A DNA stretch of 64,000 nucleotides from Doryteuthis pealeii (GCA_023376005.1 CM042152.1:88389965-88453964); one strand, 5' to 3'. Numbered from the stretch's first letter, positions 32,133 through 43,006 are shown. Numbers and translations are program-made. The notes: generated by a model from the letters alone, not told the origin.

Positions 32133-32284
32133 TGGATAAATATATATGAAACAACAGTATAGGCTCAGATTTAAATTAGCACTCTTAGGATAATAATGTA
32201 GTAAACATTAAAACCAAAAAGACAGATTATGATCTGTAGTTTTGAGTTCAATTATTATCATTGTTCTACAGTCTAGCATCCTCA

Positions 32285-32672
32285 GTTTTATTATTTTGAT
32301 CCCTGTTTTCAACAGTTTTATTATTTTGATCCCAGTTTCCAACAGTTTTATTATTTTGATCCCAGTTTCCAACAGTTTTATTATTTTGATCCCAGTTCCA
32401 ACAGTTTTATTATTTTGATCCCAGTTCCAACAGTTTTATTATTTTGATCCCAGTTCCAACAGTTTTATTATTTTTGTTTCCAACAGTTTTATTATTTTTA
32501 TCCTGTTTCCAACAGTTTTATCATTTTGATCCCAGTTTCATACAGGTTTATTATTTTGATCCAGTTTCCAACAGTTTTATCATTTTGATCCCAGTTTCAT
32601 ACAGGTTTATTATTTTGATCCCAGTTTCATACAGGTTTATTACTTTGATCCCAGTTTCAAACCGTTTTAACC
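32285..32672 (+). repeat. 30-bp minisatellite, about 13 units
   Basis: The unit is CAGTTTTATTATTTTGATCC plus CAGTTTCCAA, with 29-30 bp spacing and variants (CATACAGG..). Long open frames are period artefacts. Confidence 0.95.
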
Positions 32673-32689
32673 AGACATATTAAAATACC

Positions 32690-33660
32690 TTTTATGAAAT
32701 TCTTTGCAAATTATTATTACTATTAGATAGGAATACTTAAAATCCTAACTGTAAATTATTTGAATTAAGGATAGCTACTTGAACCTATGATTGTTTACAG
32801 ATGATTATTATTATCAATTACTTGTTTGTAGCAAAAAATACATTAAATAATCCAAAAATAGTTAGCCCATCAAAAGTATGTTAATACAAATAAAATTCAA
32901 CATTTGTTAATTTAACTATGTTTACACTAATTCGAATCAAAAGGAGTGAGTAACACAACAATCTGTAAACTATCATATTAAGTTGATGATAGACAGATAG
33001 ATATGAACAGACCGAGATAGATAGATAGATAGACAGATAGATATGAACAGACCGAGATAGGTAGATAGATATACACAGGCTGAGATAGATAGATAGATAT
33101 GTAACATCTTTCAACTAAAGGACTTAAGAAAAAATTCAGAAGCTAAGGAAATAAGTTCCACATAAGAATAAATAATAAATAATAATAAAAACCATCAATG
33201 TATTCATAATTTCTAGTTGAAACCAGTTGTTATAGGGAAAAGGATTTAACAGTGTCAGCTGCTACACATGCTTCTATTGATAAATTACGTCAAGGAAACT
33301 CATTTCTCAGAAACAGTCACCAAAAGATAACAATGAAGTATGGATTAGATAGGGAAACAAGAAAAACTAATTGATGTTTGTTGTCGTTATTCCATGAATT
33401 TATCAAGTTTTTATCCAATTTCTTTGTGCTTAGATTACAATGATTTAGTCAATGTATCTTGTGGATTGTTTGAAGTTCAAAGATAACATATCAACATAGT
33501 CCTATAAATACAGTATCGCCTATAAATCTATATTCCTCAAACATTTCTTTCTACAAAAGGATCATTTTCTTAACAAAGGATACCAAGATTTTATCATTTC
33601 TAGTGGAATATTATATAATAAAACCAGATATTATTAGGTATTATTTTTCAGTAAACACTC
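32690..33660. other. Unassigned AT-rich sequence with (GATA)n
   Basis: Imperfect GATA/GACA repeats occupy 32985-33100. The rest has no recognisable feature. Confidence 0.5.
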
Positions 33661-33664
33661 CAAC

Positions 33665-33900
33665 ATAGAAATTCTAGTATTATCTGCGCTATTCGGACTA
33701 TTGTCCCCATCTTCATTGTTATTTGTACAATGTTTCGGCCGATATACCCTCCGGCCTTCTTCAGGTATTTCTTGTCGGACTTGGGAACTCGGACTCGGGA
33801 ACCTTCTTTTCGAACTCGGGAACTTTCTTGTCGTAATAGAGAGCCATCACAGAAAATGTCCCCACGAATCGAGATCGCAAAAGGGGTGCCTATAGGTCAT
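33665..33900. mobile_element. Foldback-family element (family ii), single arm
   Basis: It shares 'TATTATCTGCGCTATTCGG', the hammerhead-like block at 33732-33766 and repeated 'GGGAACTCGGACTCGGG' units with 34030-34330. Its central repeats are Pro/Arg coding only by chance. Confidence 0.7.
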
Positions 33901-34029
33901 ATGGTCCAATTATTTTGAATATAAATTAAATATTCTTCACAATACCATGATGCAACGTTAACACTCGATATCACCCCCCCAAAAAAAAGCCCTAGTGTTA
34001 TATTATGGAGTGAAATTTAATATAAGATC

Positions 34030-34330
34030 TGTCTTAGTATTATCTGCGTTATTCGGACTATTGTCCCCATCTTCATTGTTACTTGTACAACGTTTCGGCC
34101 GATATGCCCTCCGGCCTTCTTCAGGTATTTCTTGTCGGACTCGGGAACCTTCTCGGACTCGGGAACTTACTTGTCGTATTCGGGAAGGTTCCCGAGTCCG
34201 AGAAGGTTCCCGAGTCCGACAAGAAATACCTGAAGAAGGCTGGAGGGTATATCGGCCGAAACTTTGTACAAATAACAATGAAGATGGGGAAAATAGTCCG
34301 AATAATGCAGATAATACTAATCTTCAAGCC
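34030..34330. mobile_element. Perfect-type foldback element with mirrored hammerhead-like cores (family ii)
   Basis: The arms (34030-34165 and 34185-34325) are inverted repeats of about 135-140 bp that meet at repeats of TTCCCGAGTCCGAGAAGG. CTGAAGA..GGCCG..CGGCC..GAAAC occurs on minus (34092-34125) and plus (34230-34262, one stem change). The U expected before the cleavage base is absent, as in the 19798 copy. Confidence 0.8.
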
Positions 34331-34497
34331 TCATCTCAAACATTCAGAGAAATAATAGAAATTCTAAACAAGAAAAAAAAATCAATTTTATGACTAGAGG
34401 TTAGGGAATTGTGTTCATTATATGTCTATATTTATATTTTTTGTGTAATCTCTTTCTTTTTTGTGCACATGGTCTGACCGATTAAGTATAATTTTTA

Positions 34498-34760
34498 AAC
34501 AGATCTATTTAACCCACTCCAGGTCAGAGTGGAACTGGCAATAATGGTAATGGAGGGATTTTCCATACTCCCCAGATCTCCAGAACTGGAGCCTCATCAT
34601 CAACTGCAGTTTATTGTCATACACAGAAAACTTCTTTTTTGATGGTGGTGGTGTCTTACACCTCTGCAGTCAGCATAAAAGGCCACTGATAAGGCAGCTA
34701 AGTCTGGTTTAAAAATATACTGATAGATTTTCTATGGGGGTGCACTTATTTTTAACCAAT
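34498..34760 (+). repeat. Family P fragment
   Basis: Carries CCACTCCAGGTCAGAGTGGA, 'CCCCAGATCTCCAGAACTGG' and 'AGTTTATTGTCATACACAG', matching the body of 2184-2500. Confidence 0.65.
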
Positions 34761-35061
34761 ATATTCCTATTTTTGGTTAGTTTAGTGTCATACGCAGGAC
34801 ACTTAAGAAGAAAGACTTCAATTATAGATGGTAAAGTATTACAATAAAAGGATTTACTTACCTCCCAATGAGGGCAGATTCAACACAGAATGTGAAGTGG
34901 GGCCTGCCACACTTAAGAATGAAAATGTGCCGATGCCAAAAAGATTATTTAAGCTACTTCAAATCAATCATTTTGGTACAGAAACAATTACTATATAAGA
35001 TCAACTTAGTCTGGCACAAGGCTATAGAAGTGAACTGAGCTCTATAGATTAGTGAAATATG

Positions 35062-35303
35062 GAAGCATGTGGTGTAATGGTTAAAGTCATGGGAAATGGA
35101 ATTGTCACCCCGAGTTCAAATCCTGGATGTGGTAATTACATTTCACTTAGCGCTAATACCCTTGGGAAAGGTATGAATCCTACTCTCCCTCCAGCTATGG
35201 ATAAATAGTAGGGAAGACTGGGCTCTTTAACCTTGGTTAGGCAACCGGTCTAGGAGAAGGAAAACTCTGAATTCAAACCTGTTGAACTCCACTTAAGAAG
35301 TTA
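35062..35303 (+). mobile_element. tRNA-derived SINE, family A, 3' end missing
   Basis: Full head (ATGTGGTGTAATGGTTAAAG, GAGTTCAAATCCTGG) and body. It stops after AACTCCACTTAAGAA, short of the usual tail. Confidence 0.85.
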
Positions 35304-35369
35304 TACATTAGTGAAATGCTCTATGGCACAAGCTTTCTGATATATATATCTCAACTATCAACTATTTCA

Positions 35370-35460
35370 GGAAAAAGGCATGAGTTCAAATTGTGGATGA
35401 GGCTGGATGCATTTTCACATAACATGAATACCCTTTGGAAAGGTATGAATACAACTATTA
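35370..35460 (+). mobile_element. SINE family A, degenerate piece
   Basis: GAGTTCAAATTGTGGATGAG, then TTTTCACATAACATGAATACC and GGAAAGGTATGAAT. Confidence 0.55.
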
Positions 35461-35571
35461 TAGAATAACCAAAGGGGTTCTCTAGTTGTTCATCAAAACT
35501 GCTTTGAGAGCTCATCCTACTCCTTTCTCATATGAAATGATGTAGCAAGTGTGTTGAACTGAGAGTTTGAT

Positions 35572-36206
35572 TTGGTTTGGTTTGGGTTTTATGGTATATC
35601 AACCTCGGTGGGTCATTTAATGCTGACAAAGGTTTGAAATAAATTCATTCTTAATGGATAATCAAATTTTGTTTATAAACTCATGTTTAGGAAGTGCATG
35701 GTGTAATGATTAAAGTCATAGGAAATGGACTCGTCGCTCCGAGTTCAAGTCCTGGATATGGTAATTGCATTTCACTTAGTGCTAATACCCTTGGGAAAGG
35801 TATGAATCCTACTCTCCCTCCAGCTATGGATAAATAGTAGGGCAGACTAGGCTCTTTAACCTTGGTTAGGCAACTGGTCTAGGAGAAGGAAAACTCTGAA
35901 TTCAAACCTGTTGAACTCCGCTTAAGAAATTGACCTTGTGTCACATCCTGCTCGTATGTGGGGAGGGGGAGAGGTAAATATATATAAATTCATATTTTTC
36001 TATTTAATTCATAGATGGGACCCTAACAGGTATTACCACTCCGGTGGTCACATTTGGGAGAGTCTTACCGAGGTGCAGTCGGTACATTCAGATGTCAAAA
36101 GCAATCTCCTTGATTTAGTGCTACTGAAAAGGGGGATAGACTCCACTGCGGTCTGGCTGATACTGATTTTATGCCATCCTGAAGACTTTACTTGCTTTTA
36201 CTTATA
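35572..36206 (+). mobile_element. Family P element split by a SINE A insertion
   Basis: The left part has the TATGGTATATCAACCTCGG head and the right part 'ATAGATGGGACCCTAACAGG'. The uninterrupted inverted copy at 48005-48600 shows these are contiguous in the family. The right end passes into a family B-like tail (36088-36206: ATAGACTCCACTGCGGTCTG, then a T/A-rich TTTACTTGC end). Confidence 0.75.
35691..35982 (+). mobile_element. tRNA-derived SINE, family A, nested and complete
   Basis: Head GTGCATGGTGTAATGATTAA, B box GAGTTCAAGTCCTGG, tail TGTGTCACATCCTGCTCG. Imperfect target duplications flank it (AAACTCATGTTT before, AAATTCATATTT after), interrupting family P. Confidence 0.88.
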
Positions 36207-36542
36207 AACCTACAAACATTCTTTTTTTAAACGGGGGTGGGGGGGAGTTGAACTGTGACATCATAGAGCTTTCAAACTCTAGTCACGCTATTACATTTAC
36301 TTTCAGACTATTACCCCTGAGAAAGGTATAAATCTTGCCAGCTGTGGATTAAATAGTACCACTACTGTTCTTCTACAAGGATGGCTTTAACATTAAATAA
36401 CCCAAGAAGTTTGATATGCCATTAAACAAAGACACCATCTTTTCTTAACTCTTGAATGATAAAAGAAGAAATTTTACAAAACCTAATTCCATATGTCTCA
36501 AATTGAGTGATCAAGCTATATTATTATTATATTCTATGTATT

Positions 36543-36802
36543 CAGGTTAGCTCAGTCGGTAGAGCGTTGGGCTAGAAACCACAAGGTTCCTAGTTTGATT
36601 CCAGTCCTCGCCAACTCAGCGTATCAGTAGTATAGGGATCTGTGTGGTAAAGTAAGGAGCTGATGGTAGGTGTGGCGCTCTATCTCAGATGCAAAAAACA
36701 ATCTCCTTGGTCTAGCACTAGTGAAAAGTGGATAGACTCCCTCGCTGATTGGCTGATACCGACTTTAGGCCACCCCGATGACTTTACTTACTTTTTACTT
36801 AT
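36543..36802 (+). mobile_element. tRNA-derived SINE, family B, complete
   Basis: A box GTTAGCTCAGTCGGTAGAGC and B box region TTCCTAGTTTGATTCC, with tRNA-like spacing. The body has 'GTAGGTGTGGCGCTC' and 'CTCCTTGGTCTAGCAC', and the tail is TTTACTTACTTTTTACTT. It is pol III-type by its internal promoter. Confidence 0.9.
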
Positions 36803-36869
36803 ATATAGTGCTGCATAATCAGGATTGTCCAACTGGTGTCGCCCAGTGGTGGAAGGTGAATATGAATTG

Positions 36870-37100
36870 TTTGGTGGAGAAGAGCGATTAAACTTATTGT
36901 TACGGATATAAGATGGAATGTGTTGGTTTATTCTGATAGTGTGACCCCTCATGAAAAAAGTTACCTAATCTACAAATTTGAATGCAAATGCGATGTTTGC
37001 TACATTGGGCGCACTACCCACAGATTGGAGGTCAGAATAAACCAACACATTGCATCTTATATCTGTAACAACAACTTTGACAACTCTTCTCCACCCAGCT
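36870..37100 (+). pseudogene. Penelope-like GIY-YIG fragment in a foldback
   Basis: Residues from about 36950 to 37055 read YLIYKFECKCDVCYIGRTTH, then a Leu-Glu-Val-Arg-Ile-Asn-Gln-His block. The Tyr-Ile-Gly followed by an Arg-containing helix fits the start of a GIY-YIG nuclease domain with the Cys-X-Cys-X2-Cys seen in Penelope-like proteins. The two outer 64-bp stretches (36876-36939 and 37035-37097) are inverted repeats of each other, so only the loop (36940-37034) is single-copy. It is dead. Confidence 0.65.
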
Positions 37101-37433
37101 ATTATATATAGATACATATATTATATATTATTCTATGTATTTATCATATTATCATATTCTATGAATTATTTGGATAAATATCCTCATCTTTTCTCTTAAA
37201 TCCATTTTAGCTGATGCCTTTCTGTATTTCTTTAGACAATTTGACAGATCCAATAATACTCAGGTGCCAGTTTATTTATTTTTTTTGTCAAATCAAAAGC
37301 TGCAATGGATCATCTGTAAAAAGCCTCAAGGAGAACCTCAAAAAAGATATTGGCTGAAATACTGGATTAAAAACAACAATGATTAAGAAAACTCATTCAT
37401 TATGAAATAATTACAATTCTATATGTTTGCAAA

Positions 37434-37672
37434 GGAGGTGCGTGGTCTAATGGTTAGAGTAGCGCGAAATCGACTCGTCGGCCTGAGTTCAATTCCCGGA
37501 TGAAGCTGTTTGCATTTCACATTGCGCTAATACCCTTGGGAAAGGTATGAATCCAATTCTACCTCCAGCTATGGATAAATAGCAGGGCAGACCAGGCTCT
37601 TTAACCTTGGGTGGGTAACCAGTCTAGGAGAAGGAAAACTGAATTCAAATGTTAAACTCCGTTTACAATGAC
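37434..37672 (+). mobile_element. tRNA-derived SINE, family A
   Basis: Well-preserved head: GTGCGTGGTCTAATGGTTAG and GAGTTCAATTCCCGG. The body matches 21553. The 3' tail is truncated. Confidence 0.85.
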
Positions 37673-37774
37673 CTATATTATCTATCTATCTATATAGTTC
37701 TAAAATTCTCTTATATATATTTCACACTAAATCCACCAAATATATATTACAGACACACACACACACATATATAT

Positions 37775-37965
37775 ATATATGTGAAGAAAAGTTTATAGAA
37801 AAAGAAACAACAAAATATTATATGTTTTGCTGACAAACGTTTGTTTCGACCCTATGAAAAAGACCTCTTCATAGGGTCGAAACAAACGTTTGTCAGCAAA
37901 ACATATAACATTTTGTTATTTCTTTTTCTATAAACTTTTCTTCACGTATTGTCGGATTAATATCC
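37775..37965. mobile_element. Foldback element (family v)
   Basis: Arms of about 80 bp (37781-37860 and 37871-37950) are nearly perfect complements. Near the centre the plus strand reads GGTC-GAAA and the twelve-base palindrome ACAAACGTTTGT followed by C, like stem III and the cleavage site of the hammerheads. The CTGANGA core is degenerate (CTATGAA). The outer end GTCGGATTAATATCC resembles those of the 41172 and 13590 foldbacks. (TA)n flanks it. Confidence 0.75.
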
Positions 37966-38167
37966 ATTTTACCTTTTCATATATATTTATATAACACATA
38001 TATAATATATACATTGAAAATTAGACTCATCAGATTATATATATATATTCATTAATTATTAATTAATTAATTTTCAAAAGTTAGGTACGACTTCAACTAA
38101 GCACATATTCTCCCAAAAATTGTCGGCTAAAAAAAGCCATATCAAAACACATCGTCTGTTGTTTACT

Positions 38168-38203
<36 letters not shown>

Positions 38204-39048
38204 AGAGATAGTTGTTGATCCAACAAAAGAAAAGTAGATTTTTTTTTAAAAGTGTCCCAAAGTGGTTAGAAATTAGTTTTTTTTTTCTATTTCAGTAGGT
38301 GCGACACAACAGACACATGTTTCAGATTCTTTATTCTCTATTCTCACACACATTAAATCCACTTAATAGCCTAGAAAATATATATGTATACAAATGTGTA
38401 TATACACCTGGACACATGCTTGTATATGTATGTGCACCCATCAATTGCCAGGACACACATGAATACACACATCCATTGAATTTTCTTACACAAAATCTAC
38501 ACATATATACACACAAACATACTAGAATGATGACAAAAATTAAAAATTAAAAAAAAAAAAAACACTCATTCATATACATGTACATAAAAAGAAAAGGAAA
38601 GCAGGCAGATCAAAGGACTTCACCAAAATAAACACAGACTGCTAGACTGGACATGGAATCAGCTGGAATTAACCAATATGATTTATTATCCCCCATTCTA
38701 CTTTAAAGATGGCTATATATTGAAATAAGTCCCAACACAAACAATAATTGTATTAGTTTGAAGTGGATTTTAAAGAATGCAAACGTGTCGTTCATGATAG
38801 AATCCTTTCAAAGCAAGTTTGTATTTTTGTTTTGTTTGAATGACAATTTTTTTAAAGAAGATTTCACTATATTTCCAACTCTTGATTAGATTCATGGCAC
38901 ACATGGATGAAAACATTGTTTACTGTTAGCATCAGGAATTATCTTAAATGAAAAGTAATTTTTAAATGAAAAAAAAAAAAACCAACAAAATAAACAATTT
39001 AAATAGATATCCAACATGAAGTAACTGCCTTTCAAATGAAATAAAAAA
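37966..39048. other. Unassigned AT-rich sequence
   Basis: (TC)n(TA)n at 38167-38202. A plus-strand 83-codon frame at 38299 has CA/TG character and no motif. No gene supported. Confidence 0.45.
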
Positions 39049-39049
39049 G

Positions 39050-39205
39050 TAAAGTCATTGTGGTGGCCTAAAGTCGGTATCAGCCAATCAGCGTGGGAGT
39101 CTATTCCCTTTTCACTAACGCTAGACAAGGAGATAGTTTTTTCACCTGAGGCGGAGCGCAACACCTACCATCAGCTCCTTACATTACCGCACACATCCAT
39201 GTGCT
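39050..39205 (-). mobile_element. tRNA-derived SINE, family B, 5' truncated
   Basis: The tail side (complement of TACCGACTTTAGGCCACC) and the body to GTGCTACTCA are present. The tRNA head is missing. Confidence 0.8.
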
Positions 39206-39254
39206 ACTCACTCAACTAAAAAAAAAATTGAAACCACTTTGTGGACCTATATAT

Positions 39255-39502
39255 ATATAAAGTAAAGTAAAGTCGACGGGGCAGCCTAAAGTCGGTATCA
39301 GCCAGTCAGTGAGGGAGTCTATCCCTTTTTCAATAGCGCTAGACCAAGGAGATTGTTTTAGCATCTGAGGTGGAGCGCCACACCTACCATCAGCTCCTTA
39401 CTTTACCGCACAGATCCCTGTGCTACTCATACGCTGAATTGGCAGGGACCTGTATCGAACTAGGAACCTTGTGGTTTCTAGCCGAATGCTCTACCGACTG
39501 AG

Positions 39503-39505
<3 letters not shown>
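39255..39505 (-). mobile_element. tRNA-derived SINE, family B, complete
   Basis: Full length. The A box reads TAGCTCAGTCGGTAGAGC on the minus strand and the tail is TTTACTTTACTTTA at 39259-39272. Long (TA)n follows at the head end. Confidence 0.9.
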
Positions 39506-39544
<39 letters not shown>

Positions 39545-39546
<2 letters not shown>

Positions 39547-40150
39547 AATTTTAGAAATATATAGATAGTGTTGTCATGATATTTTATCTGGTAAAGCTCA
39601 GAAAATTGTAAACCAATCTATTATCAACTTTAAATAAGAATGAATAAAGAAAGAAAAAATACCTTATCAAACATTTTAAGCTAAAAATGCCAACTTTAAA
39701 GAGAAAGAAGAGGCATTATGGCTGAAAATAAAATTTCTCCTTTATTACATGATCCTAGCTCAAAATTCCTTTATTACTTTGTGACAAAGCATGATGACCA
39801 TGAATGAAAAATTGCATATCAAAAACTGTAAACCTTAAACACTGAGATCAGAATTCTTGTGTTCCTGTGAAACAAGAGTAAAATCTATTAAATACTTAGG
39901 AATTCCCTTGCAAATATCAACAAGAGTTATATTTTATACATTTTCGAATTTTTCTTTTTATTCCTTAATTTCTTGTCAAAAATATTTAACAATTGTTTGT
40001 GCTTCCATAAAGATAAAAATGCTCTTCAGAATAGATCACAAAGGAATGTTGAATGGCCGATATTTAATTAACAAGGAAGTTCTGAGTTTAATGGTGAAAC
40101 ATATTAATTAAGCTTTATAAAAAAATATCACACCTATCCATTATCTGTTG
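39545..40150. other. Unassigned AT-rich sequence
   Basis: No repeat or gene recognised. A plus-strand frame at 39857-40111 has no motif. Confidence 0.4.
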
Positions 40151-40500
40151 CTATTGTTTTTTTACTCTATCATTTTTATATTTCTTATTATTTTTCCATC
40201 TCTCTCTTGCTCTCTCTTTCTTTTTTCTGTTATCATTTTTCTCTAATCTCTATAGTTTTCTTCCTCTCTCTTTTCATTTTTGCTGCTTCTTTTTACCTTC
40301 CTCTTTAATTCTCTGCAGCAACTAATATTCTTAAAAATTCTGTTTTTCTTTTTCTTTTCTTTAAGACATTATATACTTGAGGTTTTCTTTCGTATAATCT
40401 TTTTTTTTTCTTCTTTCATTTATTTCCCGATCTTAAATTTTCTTTTACCTATTTTTTCCACATAACCTTTTTCATTCACACTTCTCCAACATCATTTCTC
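40150..40500 (+). repeat. Pyrimidine-rich low-complexity stretch
   Basis: Loose TTC/TCTC-rich sequence, less regular than the 23 kb tract. Phe/Leu-rich frames follow from composition. Confidence 0.7.
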
Positions 40501-40507
40501 TTGTTAA

Positions 40508-40612
40508 CTAGCATGGTGTGATGATTCACAAGTTAGATTAATAGACCACTGATAATGAGTTTGATTCTCACTGGGTGTCCTATACTTCCAGCATTTTGCT
40601 AAACTAAGTTTC
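40508..40612 (+). mobile_element. tRNA-derived SINE, family C, decayed
   Basis: AGCATGGTGTGATGATTCAC, then GAGTTTGATTCTCACTGGG and TGTCCTATACTTCC. Confidence 0.65.
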
Positions 40613-41223
40613 TTTCTCATCTTCACTGAGTTGTATTTTATATTGCTTTTTTTTTTATAAACATTCATTATAATACAAACCATTACTACTATTTATAATT
40701 AACTAGCAGTGGCTATCTGGTGTCGCCTGGGTAGAGGGAGATTTTTTAAGTTAGTCTCGCAGATCCATTATTTCTAAATCGTGAGTTGAATCCTTGTGCC
40801 CTGGTGATATTTAATGTGTATATATATTTACTTTGTCACTAATTGTTTTATTTTCGAAGTTTCGGATATACATATACACACAACTTCCCTTTATATATGT
40901 ATAGAAGATTACATAATTCATTATATAATACTTTTCAGACTGATCATACCAGGTGATCCTTGTTGGGGATCTAATGACATAAATTCACTTAAAAAAGTTT
41001 GGCAGAAGACCACAACAGTATAAGACTCAATATAACAACTCGACTCCCTACACTAGTAAATTGGCCTACAAGACACACTTGCCAACAATCATATGATGCT
41101 ACCCCCCATATATATATATATATATAAGTTAAAAGAAAGGAAATGAATCTGACGGTATGAGTACATATAAAAAGATATGAAAACACCACAAAATGCTATT
41201 AAAGTGAAAACATTTTATAACTT

Positions 41224-41272
41224 AGCTGATATTGAACAATATTTCGATCTTATGAAAATCATCATCAGAGCT
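41224..41272 (-). ncRNA. Hammerhead ribozyme candidate H5 (best preserved)
   Basis: On the minus strand, stem I AGCT (41272-41269) pairs with AGCT (41227-41224). The core CTGATGA is at 41268-41262. After one extra T, stem II GATTTT pairs with AAGATC around CAT (one G-U). GAAA follows, then stem III ATATT/AATAT around GTTC, with A15.1-U16.1 intact. The cleavage dinucleotide TC lies at 41229-41228. Every conserved core base is present. The extra base before stem II is the one deviation. Confidence 0.68.
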
Positions 41273-41360
41273 TGTTTATACTCCGTGTTGTTAAGAGCGG
41301 AGACTCATATGACTCATATGACTTTTGTCTCCGCTCTTAACAACACTGAGTTTAAACAAA

Positions 41361-41407
41361 CTCTGATGACGATTTTCATAAGATCGAAATGTTGTTCAAT
41401 ATCAGCT
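41361..41407 (+). ncRNA. Hammerhead ribozyme candidate H6
   Basis: Mirror copy of H5 with core CTGATGA (41363-41369), stem II GATTTT/AAGATC, GAAA, stem III ATGTT/AATAT (one G-U) and TC (41402-41403). Stem I is weaker (two pairs, a mismatch, then one pair) because ACT replaced GCT. Confidence 0.55.
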
Positions 41408-41467
41408 AAGTTATAAAATGTTTTCACTTTAACAGCATTTTGTGGTGTTTTCATATCTTTATATATA

Positions 41468-42114
41468 CTAGCAAATATATGCACCCTCCGGGTGCAAGTA
41501 TTTAAGTTTTAATGTAATAAAATATTGTATGAGATTAGAAAGGCTAATGAAACTAAATAAGAATACAGATAAAAAGATTTGAAACAGAGGGAGTATAATA
41601 AAAGATTTGAAACAGAGGGAGTATAATAAAAAATGGAACAACTGAAACTTACTCTTCCATCACTCTCGTCTTTCATTGTTATTTTTTCTAATTTAAGTAT
41701 TTAGTTATAAGAGGCAGTAAAGAATAAAATGACAGTTATTTTATCTTGTTAATGGATTTCATTTAAGATTCATTGAAGAGATTTTTGCTTATATTCATTA
41801 GAATAAAACCAAACAGTTAGAAATCAATAATACTAAGCACAGATTTATTAAATTCGATTTTTTAATATTAATATGCAAATTAGCCTTCCCGTTCACATTG
41901 TAAAGCGCTATTTTGTTGTATATATAAATATAATTGCATGTTGTTAGTATGTAGACATAGTTAACAGTATTAATAATGTAAGACATTTTTATTAATAATT
42001 GAGGTTTAGATAAAAATAAAATCATGGAGAATGTGATGTCAATAACTCAGAGATTTGTGACTGAGTAGGAATATAGTTTCGGTTACAGACAGAAAAACAC
42101 ACAATCTCCATTAT

Positions 42115-42120
<6 letters not shown>
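41468..42120 (-). mobile_element. Non-autonomous Helitron, copy 3
   Basis: 3' end CTAG (41471-41468) with hairpin GCACCC-GGA-GGGTGC. The 5' region is TATTATAATGGAGATTG on the minus strand, its first bases merging into (TA)n so that the TC is lost. A 27-bp tandem duplication (GATTTGAAACAGAGGGAG..) occurs at 41577-41632. The minus frame 42025-41798 is homologous to the 62-codon frame of copies 2 and 4. Confidence 0.85.
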
Positions 42121-42157
<37 letters not shown>

Positions 42158-42169
42158 TAAAAATATTAT

Positions 42170-42465
42170 GTATTTAGCCAACACCTCTGCCACAAGCAGG
42201 ACATAACACAAGGTCAATTTTTAAGAAGAGTAAAGCTGGTTTGAATTCAGAATTTTCCTTCTAGAAATGGTTGCCTTATGAAAGCTAAAGAATGTAGTCT
42301 ACAAAATTATTTTCTGATAACTGGGGTGGGGGTGGGGGAGAAGAAATGGATTTTTGTGCATTTTTTTTTTCCAAAAGCATTAGTGCAAAGGGAAATGCAA
42401 ACATCTTCGTCCAGGATTTGAACTTGGGTTGCCGATTCCAATTTCTATAATGATAAGTGGGCCTC
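42170..42465 (-). mobile_element. SINE family A with internal insertion
   Basis: It has the family A tail (complement of GTGTTATGTCCTGCTTGTGG) at the left and the B box (GTTCAAATCCTGG) at the right. The centre is degenerate with G and T runs. Confidence 0.65.
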
Positions 42466-42665
42466 TATATATACATATATATGTATGTATATGATATATA
42501 GCTATAAATGTATGTGCATATGAGAGGTTTTTAGAAAAAGCTTTTACTGATTTGCAGTGGGTGGGTGGAGGCTTATAGAACCTTGTTGAACTGTGAGATG
42601 AATATATGCAATAGGATGTTTGTTTCATGGTCTTCTTCATTAGGCTTATGACTTTCTTTCTGCAA

Positions 42666-42667
<2 letters not shown>

Positions 42668-42742
<75 letters not shown>
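42668..42742. repeat. (TA)n(TG)n microsatellite
   Basis: 36 bases of TA followed by 34 of TG. His-Thr and Cys-Val frames are artefacts. Confidence 0.95.
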
Positions 42743-42889
42743 CAAAAGGAATGACTTACCGGTAAAAATATTGGATTGGTCTCAATATTTGGTTGGTATA
42801 AGTGTTACTCGGATAAGTCAACGTTATAACAAATATACAGTGCTCAATACATAAATAGAGTGGATTTATTATTATAGTGTGTACAGAAA

Positions 42890-42928
42890 TAACCTACTCG
42901 AGTTTCGCCATAAGGAGCTTCAGGGTTA
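42890..42928 (-). ncRNA. Hammerhead ribozyme candidate H7 (core A9 changed)
   Basis: Minus strand: stem I TAACC pairs with GGTTA (five pairs). The core is CTGAAGC (last A changed). Stem II is a short CTCC/GG(C) loop TTAT, and GAAA follows. Stem III is the eight-base palindrome ACTCGAGT, so it can dimerise. The cleavage dinucleotide is TA. Confidence 0.5.
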
Positions 42929-43006
42929 AATCCACTGAATTAATCAATATATTGATTAATTACAGCTAACTGCTGGAGTTCAATATATTGATTAATTCAG
43001 TAGATT

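Larger units (their letters stand above)
41172..41464. mobile_element. Large foldback with mirrored hammerheads (family iii)
   Basis: Arms of about 135 bp (41172-41307 and 41326-41464) are near-perfect complements around a short TCATATGACTCATATGA centre. H5 (minus) and H6 (plus) sit at mirrored positions. The left outer end carries GAATCTGACGGTATGAG next to (TA)n, a block shared with 55060-55085 and 52003-52015. The right end runs to a short TATA stretch and is followed at once by Helitron copy 3. Confidence 0.85.

Noticed and set aside
34003..34393. Arg/Ser-rich frames of 91 and 132 codons on both strands
   Set aside because: They lie within a palindrome, so both strands read alike. This is a foldback, not a gene.
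36543..36620. A functional tRNA gene at the SINE B head
   Set aside because: Pol III boxes are present, but acceptor pairing is poor and the same head recurs in many SINE copies.
37775..37965. Hammerhead at the centre of the 37.8 kb foldback
   Set aside because: GAAA, palindromic stem III and TC are present, but the CTGANGA core is replaced by CTATGAA and stem I cannot pair. Kept only as a remnant note.
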